Shown: positions 8,021-16,677 of the stretch, piece by piece | How positions within the stretch are numbered: the first letter of the stretch is position 1 | Layout: each line of letters begins with the position of its first letter | From: Lewinellaceae bacterium | Lineage (GTDB): Bacteria > Bacteroidota > Bacteroidia > Chitinophagales > Saprospiraceae | DNA length: 64,000 nucleotides | Direction of reading: 5' to 3' | Assembly: GCA_020636355.1 (NCBI GenBank) | Contig: JACJYB010000004.1 | Coordinates: 124,001 to 188,000, forward strand | Made by a program: the position numbers and the translations under genes | The notes under the pieces: generated by a model | What the model was told of the DNA's origin: nothing | The model's database searches: none | The model's input: the letters and a program-made list of their open reading frames with translations, nothing else

Positions 8021-9373
8021 TCACCCTTCGTATTTCCACCCATTATGATAGGTCGGCTGGATAAGTGCTGTGGCTTCTGCATCATTTTTGAACTGGTTCC
8101 TTGCACTATCCCAATAGATTTTCCTCCCTGTCTTAAAGGCTATATTCCCCATGTGGGCATTGATAGCCGCAACGCTACCGGTCTTTATACCACACTTCAG
8201 GCTTCCCGGATCATTATTCTGAATCGCCTTAATAAAATTCTGCGTATGCAGATCCAAATAATTAAGATTACCTGGTTTGCTATATGCAGGTACTGCCGGG
8301 TATTTAAACACTGTCATTCCTTTGTCCGCATCGTACTGGGTTTCCGGAATGATCTCCCATCCTCCCCGGTTGACGACCAAAGTGGCATTATTCCCAATAA
8401 ATGCGATTCCTTCCGTTCTGCCGTAATTGCCTCCGTCGATACCGGTCGCATGTTCCCACAACATATTGAAATGGTCGTATTCAAACACCGCCTGCAGGGT
8501 ATCAGGTGTCTCTGCCGGGTCATCCGGATAGGCCAGTTTACCTCCCGAAGCAACGATCGATTTTGGCGCTGTGGCATTCATGGCGTATAGCGCAATGTCA
8601 ATTTCATGAACACCCCAGTCGGTCATCAGCCCCCCTGCATAATCCCAGAACCACCGGAAATTAAAATGGAAGCGGTTGGGATTAAAAGGTCGGGTAGGTG
8701 CCGGTCCCAGCCACATTGTGTAGTCTACTCCCTCTGGAACATTTCCATCCGGTTGCTTTTCCATCGGCTTCATCCATCCTTGATAAGCCCACACTTTAAC
8801 CAAGCGGATATTTCCAAGATCTCCGGAACGAACTATTTTGATGGCCTGCTCATAATGAGGGCCACTGCGTTGCCATTGTCCGATCTGCACCAACCGGTCT
8901 GTCTTTTCAGCCGCACTTAACATCCATTGCGCTTCGCCGATCGAGTTGGCAACCGGTTTCTCACAATAGATATGTTTACCCGCGGCCAGGGCATCGACAA
9001 AGATACGTGGGTGCCAATGGTCCGGTGTTCCGATCACCACCGCATCAATGGTAGCATCATCCAGTAATTTCCGGTAATCCGTATACTGAGCAGGTTTCGA
9101 TCCTCTCAGTTTCATCACATCATCACTCCGGCGGTCAAGCACCGACTGATCGATATCGCATACGCCCACACAATCTACTTCTGGCATCGACAAAAGAGAT
9201 CGCATATCAGCCCAGCCCATACCGTTACATCCAATGACACCCATCCGGATTTTATCCGAAGGAGCAACCGTTGTATTCTGAGCAATCGATTCAAAAGGGA
9301 TGAATTGGGAAGCACCAATCCCACCGGCCAGGGTGGAACTCTGGCGGATGAATTCACGTCGGGACGCTTTCAT
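8021..9373 (-). CDS. Gfo/Idh/MocA oxidoreductase, Tat-exported
   Basis: I choose the ATG at 9371-9373, which puts a twin-arginine signal (MKASRREFIRQSS, then GGIGASQF) at the N-terminus; the 37 codons upstream in the open frame are not coding-like. The resulting 450-residue protein has the N-terminal Rossmann fold (IRMGVIGCNGMGWADM), the family signature CEKPVANS that binds nicotinamide and substrate, and the C-terminal alpha/beta domain with the DWGVHEIDIALYAM segment. These enzymes use tightly bound or soluble NAD(P) to oxidise or reduce sugars and inositols. Tat-exported versions in Bacteroidota presumably leave the cytoplasm already folded with the cofactor. The substrate is unknown. It probably heads a two-gene unit with the HGSNAT-like acyltransferase. 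Confidence 0.92.
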   Translation of the reverse strand: MKASRREFIRQSSTLAGGIGASQFIPFESIAQNTTVAPSDKIRMGVIGCNGMGWADMRSLLSMPEVDCVGVCDIDQSVLDRRSDDVMKLRGSKPAQYTDYRKLLDDATIDAVVIGTPDHWHPRIFVDALAAGKHIYCEKPVANSIGEAQWMLSAAEKTDRLVQIGQWQRSGPHYEQAIKIVRSGDLGNIRLVKVWAYQGWMKPMEKQPDGNVPEGVDYTMWLGPAPTRPFNPNRFHFNFRWFWDYAGGLMTDWGVHEIDIALYAMNATAPKSIVASGGKLAYPDDPAETPDTLQAVFEYDHFNMLWEHATGIDGGNYGRTEGIAFIGNNATLVVNRGGWEIIPETQYDADKGMTVFKYPAVPAYSKPGNLNYLDLHTQNFIKAIQNNDPGSLKCGIKTGSVAAINAHMGNIAFKTGRKIYWDSARNQFKNDAEATALIQPTYHNGWKYEG

Positions 9374-9499
9374 AATCCGGAAACTTTTTTGGTTAAAAAG
9401 CCAATTTACGGGTTCGGCCAAGATTATGCAAAAAATGAAATAAGTGGTTTTGTAATTAGACGCACAAGCATCCAGGCCGATCAAGAAGACTCTTCGAGA

Positions 9500-10549
9500 T
9501 CAGTTGCCGGTAGACAACTTTGCATTCAAAAATGCTTGCACCCGATCCACTGCATTTGCCCGCACATTAAAATAAAAAAAGTTGTAATCGGCTACATGGT
9601 AGTTCCTGGTCCGGATAAATATGCTACCGCGAAACCTGGGCTTGGTCACCCACAGCATATCGCGGACAACCTGCGCATCAACCAGATCGGGTACCACCTC
9701 ATTAAATTTAAATAATAGGGAGCCCTGATTATTTTGACGCGGCACATAAAGGGTGTCCGTTTTCCAGGATAAAGGATTCGTGACAATCGTCTTCGGTCTC
9801 GGAGCAAACCTAGTGGCCAGGTAGGGATGTTTAAAATGCGCCACATAACCGGTCTGGAAGGTCCTCCAGGAACAAACACAGCCTGTCTGATCCGGTGAAG
9901 TACAGGGAGGAATGGACTTGAAGTCATCCCGGGTGACGGGCATTCCAACCAGATATGCCGCAACCAATTGATGCTGTAAATCCGTCCCATCGAAATATTT
10001 TTGAATTAACGGTATGGCATGCGTAGTGCCCTGACTGTGGCTGGCAATAATAATCGGCCGTCCATCATTCCAATGTTCCAGGTAATACTGGAAGGCAGCC
10101 TCCACATCCTGATAAGCCAACTGGAAGGCTTGCTTTGCCGAAAGCTCATCACGGGTGAAATAGGCCTCATAATGAGCCTGCCGGTAGCGGGGAGCAAACA
10201 CCCGCCCGGCTTGATTGAACAGACTTGCCTGAAATAATATCGCAGTTTCGTCGGTACGCGCATTAAGGGATACATCATCAATGCTGGCATTCCACTGGTT
10301 TTCTCCTTTCTTCCCGATATACGTGGTGGGATAGATGAAAAATACGTCGGCCGGAAGGTCTGCTTCATTGACCGACAGTTGCCCCGGGATACTATCCGCG
10401 GCATCGCTTTTGTCCGGATGTGCCGCCCAATTTTCCAATAAACTGTAATCGGGGGCATTTCCCTGTTTTTGATCAGCAAACAAGCCCTGAGGCAGGACAC
10501 GGCATGAAATAACAAGAAGCATCAAAATCAGGAAGTTCAAATACTTCAT
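9500..10549 (-). CDS. DUF3089 alpha/beta-hydrolase-like lipoprotein
   Basis: Start taken at 10547-10549 (MKYLNFLILMLLVISC), which gives a lipobox with Cys16 and a 349-residue precursor; 14 upstream codons are discarded. The mature protein has the DUF3089 pattern: ADVFFIYPTTYI near the N-terminus, AGRVFAPRYRQAHYEAYF, and the nucleophile elbow IIIASHSQGTTHA with serine as the likely catalytic residue. DUF3089 proteins are lipase/esterase-like alpha/beta hydrolases; substrates are not established. It is membrane-anchored by lipidation, facing the periplasm or outside. It lies on the same strand as, and upstream of, the Gfo/Idh/MocA gene with a 126-base gap, so co-transcription is possible but not obvious. 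Confidence 0.88.
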   Translation of the reverse strand: MKYLNFLILMLLVISCRVLPQGLFADQKQGNAPDYSLLENWAAHPDKSDAADSIPGQLSVNEADLPADVFFIYPTTYIGKKGENQWNASIDDVSLNARTDETAILFQASLFNQAGRVFAPRYRQAHYEAYFTRDELSAKQAFQLAYQDVEAAFQYYLEHWNDGRPIIIASHSQGTTHAIPLIQKYFDGTDLQHQLVAAYLVGMPVTRDDFKSIPPCTSPDQTGCVCSWRTFQTGYVAHFKHPYLATRFAPRPKTIVTNPLSWKTDTLYVPRQNNQGSLLFKFNEVVPDLVDAQVVRDMLWVTKPRFRGSIFIRTRNYHVADYNFFYFNVRANAVDRVQAFLNAKLSTGN

Positions 10550-10630
10550 TGGACAATCGATTAAATAAGTATGACCTATTTTAAATGACAAAAATAATTA
10601 TCATATTGTTGATAACTAAAACGCCCAGCT

Positions 10631-11587
10631 GTGAAAACCCATTTTCCCCGATCCCGGTCATTTCAGGTACCACCGCTTTATGGCTTTGTTTCGAGCTTTC
10701 TTTTGCTAACCAATTCACTGATTGGTCAAAATCTGCATTTTGAGTTCACTCCGTTGTGGACTTATTCCGTTAATGCGGTTTCCGTTCATTCTTCTCAACT
10801 GGATGGGACCATTGAGACTCGCCTGGACTCCAATTACGTGCAAATAGACCACATACAAATCTTCAACCAAATTCAGGATTCGTTTAACATTAAGCCGGGC
10901 TTTGCAGGTATCCTTTGGCTTCATTTCGAAAACAGCAAAAATTGGCATTTAAAAACCGGATGGGGTATCTACTCCCGGAGGATGCATTACGCTCAAGGGT
11001 ACTCTAATCTCGATACCAAACTGCTCACGGTAAGTAGCGAAAAAATATTTCGTCCCCTCTCAGGAAATTCCAATCCTGATCCCGGATCCTTCGTCTGTGA
11101 CATGGTTAATAATATTAGAGATCCCAATTATTATGAAGGCACAAGATTTAACCTCTGGTATTTTACACTACCTCTTGAATTCCAGCTTAATTTATGGAAG
11201 GATCGAATTAACCTTTCAACCGGAATAAACATTGATTTTCCGGTGAATAATGCGATCAGGGAATATGTAATCTCCATAGAACGCGAACCGGTCGGCAACC
11301 TTTATCAATGCAACTTTATTTATCACGAAGAACAATCTTCCACTACTCACTTAAGACCTCTCTTATTCGGCACGAGTGTTTCCATCAACTACAACTTCCT
11401 TTCATTCGCTGGACTCTACCTGCGAGCAAACAAGACCTGGAGTCAAACGTTATTACCCGAAAATACTTACACATTGACCAGCATCCAAAAAACAGTAAAA
11501 CCACTCCAATTAGCAATTGGCATTAATCTGACCATCCCTAACTTGATGAGTGGGAAAGAGAATAAAACATCATCCACCAATAAATAA
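10631..11587 (+). CDS. Secreted beta-barrel-like outer-membrane protein
   Basis: 318 residues. The N-terminus (MKTHFPRSRSFQVPPLYG followed by a hydrophobic FVSSFLLLTNSLIGQ) is a signal peptide. The rest is beta-rich with aromatic-ended strands (HFEFTPLWTYSV, WHLKTGWGIYSRRMHY, FNLWYFTLPLEFQLNLW, SVSINYNFLSFAGLYLRA) spaced as in a transmembrane barrel of the PorT-like type. No catalytic motif is present and I do not recognise a named family. A small lipoprotein gene starts 7 bases after the stop codon, so the two are probably one transcript. Confidence 0.65.
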   Translation: MKTHFPRSRSFQVPPLYGFVSSFLLLTNSLIGQNLHFEFTPLWTYSVNAVSVHSSQLDGTIETRLDSNYVQIDHIQIFNQIQDSFNIKPGFAGILWLHFENSKNWHLKTGWGIYSRRMHYAQGYSNLDTKLLTVSSEKIFRPLSGNSNPDPGSFVCDMVNNIRDPNYYEGTRFNLWYFTLPLEFQLNLWKDRINLSTGINIDFPVNNAIREYVISIEREPVGNLYQCNFIYHEEQSSTTHLRPLLFGTSVSINYNFLSFAGLYLRANKTWSQTLLPENTYTLTSIQKTVKPLQLAIGINLTIPNLMSGKENKTSSTNK

Positions 11588-11594
11588 CCCAGAC

Positions 11595-11972
11595 ATGAAA
11601 CAAATCATTGCTTTATTATCCGTTTGCCTGATTTCTCTGCATTGCTCGAAAGAGGAGGTAAGGGAAAATGTGAAATTTCTTGGTGCTTACACCATGGCTG
11701 AAACATGTGGATTAAGTGATGACACTTACGATCTGGTCATCTGGGAATCCGGCCGGGACGCTCAGTCCATAATTATTTACAATCTCTACAACTGGGGTGA
11801 AATTGCCTCGGCTACGGTAAGTGGAAACACATTGACTATTGAAGAACAGATCCTGGATGGCATTTCTTTTTCCGGGACCGGCACCCTGAATGGAGATGCC
11901 TTGGAAATTAATTTTGATGTTTCCCTGGGCACCGAATCGGATAGTTGCAATGCGACCGGTGTCCGGAAATAA
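11595..11972 (+). CDS. Small lipoprotein of unknown function
   Basis: The start at 11595 (MKQIIALLSVCLISLHC) gives a 125-residue precursor with a lipoprotein signal and Cys17 as the lipidation site; an earlier in-frame ATG at 11550 lies inside the previous gene and lacks a signal. The mature part is a short beta-rich domain with GNTLTIEEQ and GTLNGDALEINF repeats of strand-turn-strand type and two cysteines (TCGLS, SCNAT) that could form a disulfide. This looks like the small lipocalin-like or META-like domains common among Bacteroidota lipoproteins, but I cannot name the family. It follows the barrel gene closely. Confidence 0.65.
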   Translation: MKQIIALLSVCLISLHCSKEEVRENVKFLGAYTMAETCGLSDDTYDLVIWESGRDAQSIIIYNLYNWGEIASATVSGNTLTIEEQILDGISFSGTGTLNGDALEINFDVSLGTESDSCNATGVRK

Positions 11973-12241
11973 GGCTCTAAAATTCGGTGAAAATTAAGAT
12001 ATATCAAAAATTGAAGCCAGGCATGCTCAATTTACAGCAGGTTGGCATGTTGGGGGACTAACCTATATTATTTGGAGATGGGTTTATATTTTCAAATTAA
12101 AGAATAATTAATGTAGGGACTTAACTTTAATCGGTGAAATGAGCAGAAAACGCATTGGCTAACGTGTATAAAATATAGCCTTACTTTTTTTCTCCGCATC
12201 ACCTCCTGTTACCGCAACCTGCCCCGATCTAAAAATGCGTA

Positions 12242-12964
12242 TTACTCCAGATTGTAAAATACTTTTTGAACATCCTCATCTTCTTCCATCTTACCGATCA
12301 GCTTAAGGACCTCCTGTTCTTCTTCCTCGCCGAGCTTGACCAGGTTAAGGGGAATCCATTCCAGTTCAGAGCTGATCACTTTTAGCCCTTTCTCTTCCAG
12401 GGCATGCTGCATATTTCCAAACTCCACAAATGGAACCCGGATGACCAGCAATTCTTCATCGTTTTCACCGGTACCTTCTCCCATCTCTTCCAATCCATGA
12501 TCGATCAATTCCAATTCCAGCTCCTCCGGATCAAGTCCGCTGGGGTCCAGTTTGAAGACGCCCATTTTCTTAAACTGAAAACTAACGCTTCCGGACGTGC
12601 TCAGACTTCCGTTGTATTTATTGAAAATAGCGCGCACATTGGCCACTGTCCGGGTAATGTTATCGGTTGCTGTCTCAATCAGTATGGCCACTCCGTGAGG
12701 CGCATAGCCTTCGTACAATACTTCCTCGTAATCGGAAATATCACGACCCATAGCTCGCTTGATGGCTGCTTCCACCTTGTCCTTAGGCATATTTACTCCC
12801 TTGGCATTCTGCATCACCCGGCGCAGCGCCGGATTGGAGTCCGGATCAGGGCCTCCGGATTTAACTGCGATAGCTATTTCTTTCCCTATCCGGGTAAATT
12901 GTTTGGCCATCCGGTCATAGCGGGCAAACATAGAGTGTTTGCGAACTTCGAATATACGTCCCAT
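12242..12964 (-). CDS. YebC/PmpR-family protein
   Basis: 240 residues, the normal length. The N-terminus MGRIFEVRKHSMFARYDRMAK is a variant of the family's MAGHSKWANIKHRK start. It continues through the conserved KEIAIAVKSGGPDPDSNPALR, AKGVNMPKDKVEAAIKRAMG and YEGYAPHGVAILIETATDN blocks. YebC proteins were long called transcriptional regulators (PmpR, YebC) and more recent work links some members to relieving ribosome stalling at polyproline; which role applies here cannot be seen. It is cytoplasmic. It is divergent from the blaI-like gene, with the palindromes at 13064-13101 between them. Confidence 0.95.
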   Translation of the reverse strand: MGRIFEVRKHSMFARYDRMAKQFTRIGKEIAIAVKSGGPDPDSNPALRRVMQNAKGVNMPKDKVEAAIKRAMGRDISDYEEVLYEGYAPHGVAILIETATDNITRTVANVRAIFNKYNGSLSTSGSVSFQFKKMGVFKLDPSGLDPEELELELIDHGLEEMGEGTGENDEELLVIRVPFVEFGNMQHALEEKGLKVISSELEWIPLNLVKLGEEEEQEVLKLIGKMEEDEDVQKVFYNLE

Positions 12965-13063
12965 GGTACGGTTTCCTTTAGCGGGGCAAAATTAGGGATT
13001 TTCAGGAGAAATTCTCCACAGCCTTTTTAAATACTCAAGGTGTCCTATTGACCTTCATGGCTT

Positions 13064-13101
13064 ATAACTAATTTTTAGTTGCTCAACGAAATATTAGTTA
13101 T
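13064..13101. promoter_or_regulatory. Palindromic operator upstream of the BlaI-like repressor gene
   Basis: Two nested symmetries: AACTAA-ttt-TTAGTT (13066-13080), and ATAACTAAT (13064-13072) with its exact reverse complement ATTAGTTAT (13093-13101). The half-site ACTAA/TTAGT thus occurs three times within 38 bases, ending 34 bases before the start codon chosen for the repressor. BlaI/MecI repressors bind short dyads and normally repress their own operon, so this is a good candidate autoregulatory operator. Confidence 0.6.
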
Positions 13102-13135
13102 ATTAGATGCGTTACTTCATAAAAGCACTTATTCA

Positions 13136-13492
13136 ATGGATACGATGCTCAATCCGCGTGAAGAAGAAATCATGCGCATCCTCTGGAAATTACAGAAAGC
13201 CTTTGTCAAAGACATCCTGGCAGCAATGGATCCTCCACTACCCCCTTACAATACAGTTTCATCCATTGTGCGGAAACTGGAAGCAGAGGGCCTGATCGGA
13301 CATACCGCCTATGGCAACACCCATCAATACTACCCCATCTTACAAAAGAAACAATACCGCAAATGGTCTTTTGAACGACTTTTCAATCACTATTTCGACC
13401 GCTCACCCGAAGCTTTAATGTCATTCTTTTTAAATGAAGAATCACTGGATCCGGAAAAACTCGAAGAAATCATCCGCAAACTGAAAAAATAA
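13136..13492 (+). CDS. BlaI/MecI-family transcriptional repressor
   Basis: Start at 13136 (MDTMLNPREEEIMRILW); the open frame upstream overlaps the operator-like palindromes and is not used. 118 residues, typical for BlaI. The winged helix is visible as LNPREEEIMRILWKLQKAFVKDIL, the recognition region PPYNTVSSIVRKLEAEGLI and a wing GHTAYGNTHQYYPIL; the C-terminal helical part (PEALMSFFLNEESLDPEKLEEIIRKLKK) is the dimerisation and cleavage region. It represses target genes until the partner M56 sensor protease signals. The sensor gene starts 6 bases after the stop codon, the classic blaI-blaR1 arrangement. No beta-lactamase is nearby, so the regulated function is probably something else, perhaps envelope stress. 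Confidence 0.93.
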   Translation: MDTMLNPREEEIMRILWKLQKAFVKDILAAMDPPLPPYNTVSSIVRKLEAEGLIGHTAYGNTHQYYPILQKKQYRKWSFERLFNHYFDRSPEALMSFFLNEESLDPEKLEEIIRKLKK

Positions 13493-13497
13493 ATCCC

Positions 13498-15747
13498 ATG
13501 TCAGCCCTGTTCGCCTATATCACCATTGCATCCATCTGGCTTTTATTATTTCACCTGATCTACCGGCTCATGCTTAAACCGGTTCCCAGTCCCGTGTTTA
13601 ACCGCTCCATTATCCTGGGTGGTCTGGGCCTTACATTGATTATTCCCTTTCTACGCATCACACTACCCCCAGATGCGATGCCTACTTCAAACCTGCCTAG
13701 ACCAATAATGAATCTTCCGGTTATTTCTACCGAACAAAATCTGCAGGGAATCATTCCCTGGGCACCGCCGGGAACACCCTATTCTCTTTCATTGGATGAG
13801 GCAGTAATCTGGATCTGGGTTCTGGGTTTCCTGCTAACAACAGTTCTGCTTGCATTGAAATTATTCAGAATCTTCATTTACTTAAGAACAGCTAAACCTG
13901 TAGAAAATGCTCCTTTTCAACACTGCCTGTACCAACCAAAATTATCCAGGGCAGCTTCATTCGGGAAATATCTTTTTTGGCATGAACCGGTATATGATCC
14001 CAAAGACCAGATTATTCTGGAACACGAATTGACCCATCATAAATTACATCATGTCCTGGACAACCTTGCCTTCGCATTCCTCAAAACCATATTTTGGTTT
14101 CATCCCTCTGTATATTATTTGCAACACGAATTACAATTGGTGCATGAGTTAACAGTAGATCAAATACTTATCCGAAAAATAGCTCCATCGGAATATCTTA
14201 AAATCCTCTCACGATATCAAAAAGAATTGTACCATCCTTTGACCACCGGGTTTGCCTCCTATCTGGAACAGCGGATCAGCTATATGATCCTAAAAAAGAA
14301 AACAAAGCAAACCCGGTTAATAAAAATTTCTGCTGCCATTATAGTAACCATTTCAGTCCTGCTGTTCTCCGCTTTCAAAAATGATTCTTCAAGAGCACAT
14401 TTGATGGGTTGGAGCGAGCGTCCGATATTTCAATATGCGGATCATACCACTGGCCTGGATGACTCAGCTTTCATATTACAGTGGGGAAATGCGCAATTCC
14501 TGCTACAGCCACATCTCGAGGTAATAAACATCAATGAATCCACCGGAAAACAGAAATATAAACCACTGCTGTTGCTGTCTAATAGCAACCAGCTTATCAA
14601 TATCCAAACCCTGTTGGAATTGTTAAAGGATAAACCAGTCCTGCACTACAAAAATCGCAACTACAGGATAGGGTCAGATTTTAATTCAGGATTTATCAGC
14701 TTTAATCAAAAAATCCAGGATACCAGCATCTGGCGCGATTTTAATTTTGGCAAAAGAAACAACATTAATTATCCGGATTTATCAACCGTTGCTAAAATCA
14801 TCCATGCAGCTCCGGGTGCCGATACCTATCTATCTCTGAATTTATTCGGTGAAGAGGTCGAAGTCCGTATCTACCTCTATGCCAATCGCCCGGAAAGCGA
14901 TTGGCACGCTTACCTTCAAGTAGGTAACAACGAGATCCCTTTAACCCGTATGGCATCCAAGTCAATCAATAACTTTTCAATGCTCCGGGAATTATTTATT
15001 AATGTGAGCAATCATGGAGATTTAATCAGTAATCGAGAAATATTACCTACCAAAATGGAGCGATGGGTCCTCTTCTATCCTGACACCATTTTGTCATTCA
15101 CCGAATTTCCATCTGGCAAATTTACCAATGCGATTGGATGTATAATCGGTATACAGGCGGATCCGGGAATTTATTTGGCTTCTTTTTCCTTTACGCCGAA
15201 GCTTACAGAAAATCCGACGACTACCTTAACCAATTATCATTTTTTAGATCTGCTTGCGGATCAGATCATTAAGATCGCCGCTCCTGTCACTATTAATTAC
15301 ATAAATTCACCATTGTCCCTGGAATGGGGAAATTTAATATTCTGCCTGGACGGTACATGCAAAAATGGTACCTACCACGTCAAACCCAAAGAATTTGAAA
15401 AAATGCTGCGTAAAATACCGGTATTAAATCAGAATAATACCAGGCAGGGAGATACCCTTTACCTGGACATTTACCATATCCGAAGACAGGAAGTTCCGGT
15501 CACCCGTCATCTGATCTATGATTTAAGACGCAAAAAAATAATTTCCGGCCAAGAAGATCTTGACTCAATGAAGTCGCAATACCTTGTAGATGAATTTTTT
15601 ACGATTTCAAGGGTAGCCCTCCATAAAAATGGTCCCTCCATTGGCGGAGGCGCCTTCCAGATATCTTACAAGCCAGATATCACCACTCCCGACTGGGAGA
15701 CAAATACCGAAAAATTACAGGAAACGATCGCGAAAGTTTTTAAATAA
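13498..15747 (+). CDS. M56-family (BlaR1-like) membrane sensor metalloprotease with a novel C-terminal region
   Basis: 749 residues. The N-terminal ~295 are the BlaR1/MecR1 protease: membrane segments near 5-25, 37-55, 102-125 and a final one at about 277-293, with the zinc motif HELTH (176-180) and a downstream conserved LVHELTVDQ (about 214-222), where the Glu is the likely third ligand. On signal, such proteins cleave the partner repressor directly or indirectly. Instead of the penicillin-binding sensor domain, residues 300-749 are an extracytoplasmic region with no family I recognise. It appears to contain a duplicated unit: 'LQWGNAQFLL ... LLELLKDKPVL' (about 327-382) and 'LEWGNLIFCL ... 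FEKMLRKIPVL' (about 608-643). The gene directly follows blaI. Confidence 0.9.
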   Translation: MSALFAYITIASIWLLLFHLIYRLMLKPVPSPVFNRSIILGGLGLTLIIPFLRITLPPDAMPTSNLPRPIMNLPVISTEQNLQGIIPWAPPGTPYSLSLDEAVIWIWVLGFLLTTVLLALKLFRIFIYLRTAKPVENAPFQHCLYQPKLSRAASFGKYLFWHEPVYDPKDQIILEHELTHHKLHHVLDNLAFAFLKTIFWFHPSVYYLQHELQLVHELTVDQILIRKIAPSEYLKILSRYQKELYHPLTTGFASYLEQRISYMILKKKTKQTRLIKISAAIIVTISVLLFSAFKNDSSRAHLMGWSERPIFQYADHTTGLDDSAFILQWGNAQFLLQPHLEVININESTGKQKYKPLLLLSNSNQLINIQTLLELLKDKPVLHYKNRNYRIGSDFNSGFISFNQKIQDTSIWRDFNFGKRNNINYPDLSTVAKIIHAAPGADTYLSLNLFGEEVEVRIYLYANRPESDWHAYLQVGNNEIPLTRMASKSINNFSMLRELFINVSNHGDLISNREILPTKMERWVLFYPDTILSFTEFPSGKFTNAIGCIIGIQADPGIYLASFSFTPKLTENPTTTLTNYHFLDLLADQIIKIAAPVTINYINSPLSLEWGNLIFCLDGTCKNGTYHVKPKEFEKMLRKIPVLNQNNTRQGDTLYLDIYHIRRQEVPVTRHLIYDLRRKKIISGQEDLDSMKSQYLVDEFFTISRVALHKNGPSIGGGAFQISYKPDITTPDWETNTEKLQETIAKVFK

Positions 15748-15806
15748 AGATTCGCGCCTTATTATCCACTGGACGCTGGTGTATTTTAAAATCGGGATGA
15801 CCAATT

Positions 15807-16532
15807 CTACTTCGCCCATAGATTATATTTCATGATGCACCAGATAGCCCGGAAACCATCCCGCCAGCCGATCTTTTTACCTTCGGCATAGGTACGTCCG
15901 TAATACGAGATGCCGACTTCGTAAATCCGGACACCAGGCACCCTGCTTACCCGCGCCGTCACCTCCGGTTCAAAACCAAATCGCTTCTCCCGTAAAGGCA
16001 ATGACTGAATGATATCCGTCCTGAACAGCTTGTAACATGTCTCCATATCGGTAAGATTCAAATTGGTGACCATATTGGATAAACTGGTCAAAAATTTATT
16101 ACCGATGGAATGCCAGTAAAAGAGGATCCGGTGCGGATTCCCGCCCATAAACCGGCTGCCGTAAACCACATCGGCAAATCCCTGGAGGACAGGTCTTAGC
16201 AGAATGTTGTATTCCTGAGGGTCGTATTCGAGATCTGCATCCTGGATGATCAGATACTCCCCGGTAGCATGCTTTATCCCGGTATGGAGGGCAGCACCCT
16301 TGCCTTGATTGATGTCATGCGCAAGATAGCGGAACCCCTGATCCGGATTTTCTTCCAGGTACTGCTTGATAACCTCTTCCGTATTGTCCCGGCTACAGTC
16401 ATTGACGATAATGATCTCTTTCCGGATGTCCGACAAAAGTTTTACTTCGCGAACCTTATCCAGGATCAACCGGATCGTGGGTCCCTCGTTGTATGCCGGA
16501 ATGATGATGGAAAGGGTTTTGATTGGTTGCAT
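15807..16532 (-). CDS. Glycosyltransferase family 2, polyprenyl-phosphate sugar synthase type
   Basis: 241 residues with a GT-A fold: SIIIPAYNEGPTI at the start, IIIVNDCSRDNTEEV, the helix segment GKGAALHTGIKHATG and the metal-binding QDADLEYDP (DxD-like). Length and motifs match the DPM1-like group that moves a sugar from a nucleotide donor to a polyprenyl phosphate at the cytoplasmic membrane face. There are no C-terminal membrane helices, as in stand-alone DPM1. It is divergent from a GT-C-like membrane protein gene, which could use the polyprenyl-phosphate sugar it makes; that link is inferred from position. Confidence 0.9.
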   Translation of the reverse strand: MQPIKTLSIIIPAYNEGPTIRLILDKVREVKLLSDIRKEIIIVNDCSRDNTEEVIKQYLEENPDQGFRYLAHDINQGKGAALHTGIKHATGEYLIIQDADLEYDPQEYNILLRPVLQGFADVVYGSRFMGGNPHRILFYWHSIGNKFLTSLSNMVTNLNLTDMETCYKLFRTDIIQSLPLREKRFGFEPEVTARVSRVPGVRIYEVGISYYGRTYAEGKKIGWRDGFRAIWCIMKYNLWAK

Positions 16533-16677
16533 GCTATGAATTTAAGTATCTTCAGCACGGCGACAAAAGTAGGCAAAACACAGATAAACCCAGCAATGCT
16601 CTGCAAATTCATCCATATGACTTGTAACAAGGGTACATTTCCAGGTTCTACCATTCGGGTAAAAATCTGCATATCCC

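Noticed and set aside
13136..15747. BlaI/BlaR1 pair as a beta-lactam resistance operon
   Set aside because: The sensor lacks a penicillin-binding domain and no beta-lactamase or PBP gene is adjacent.
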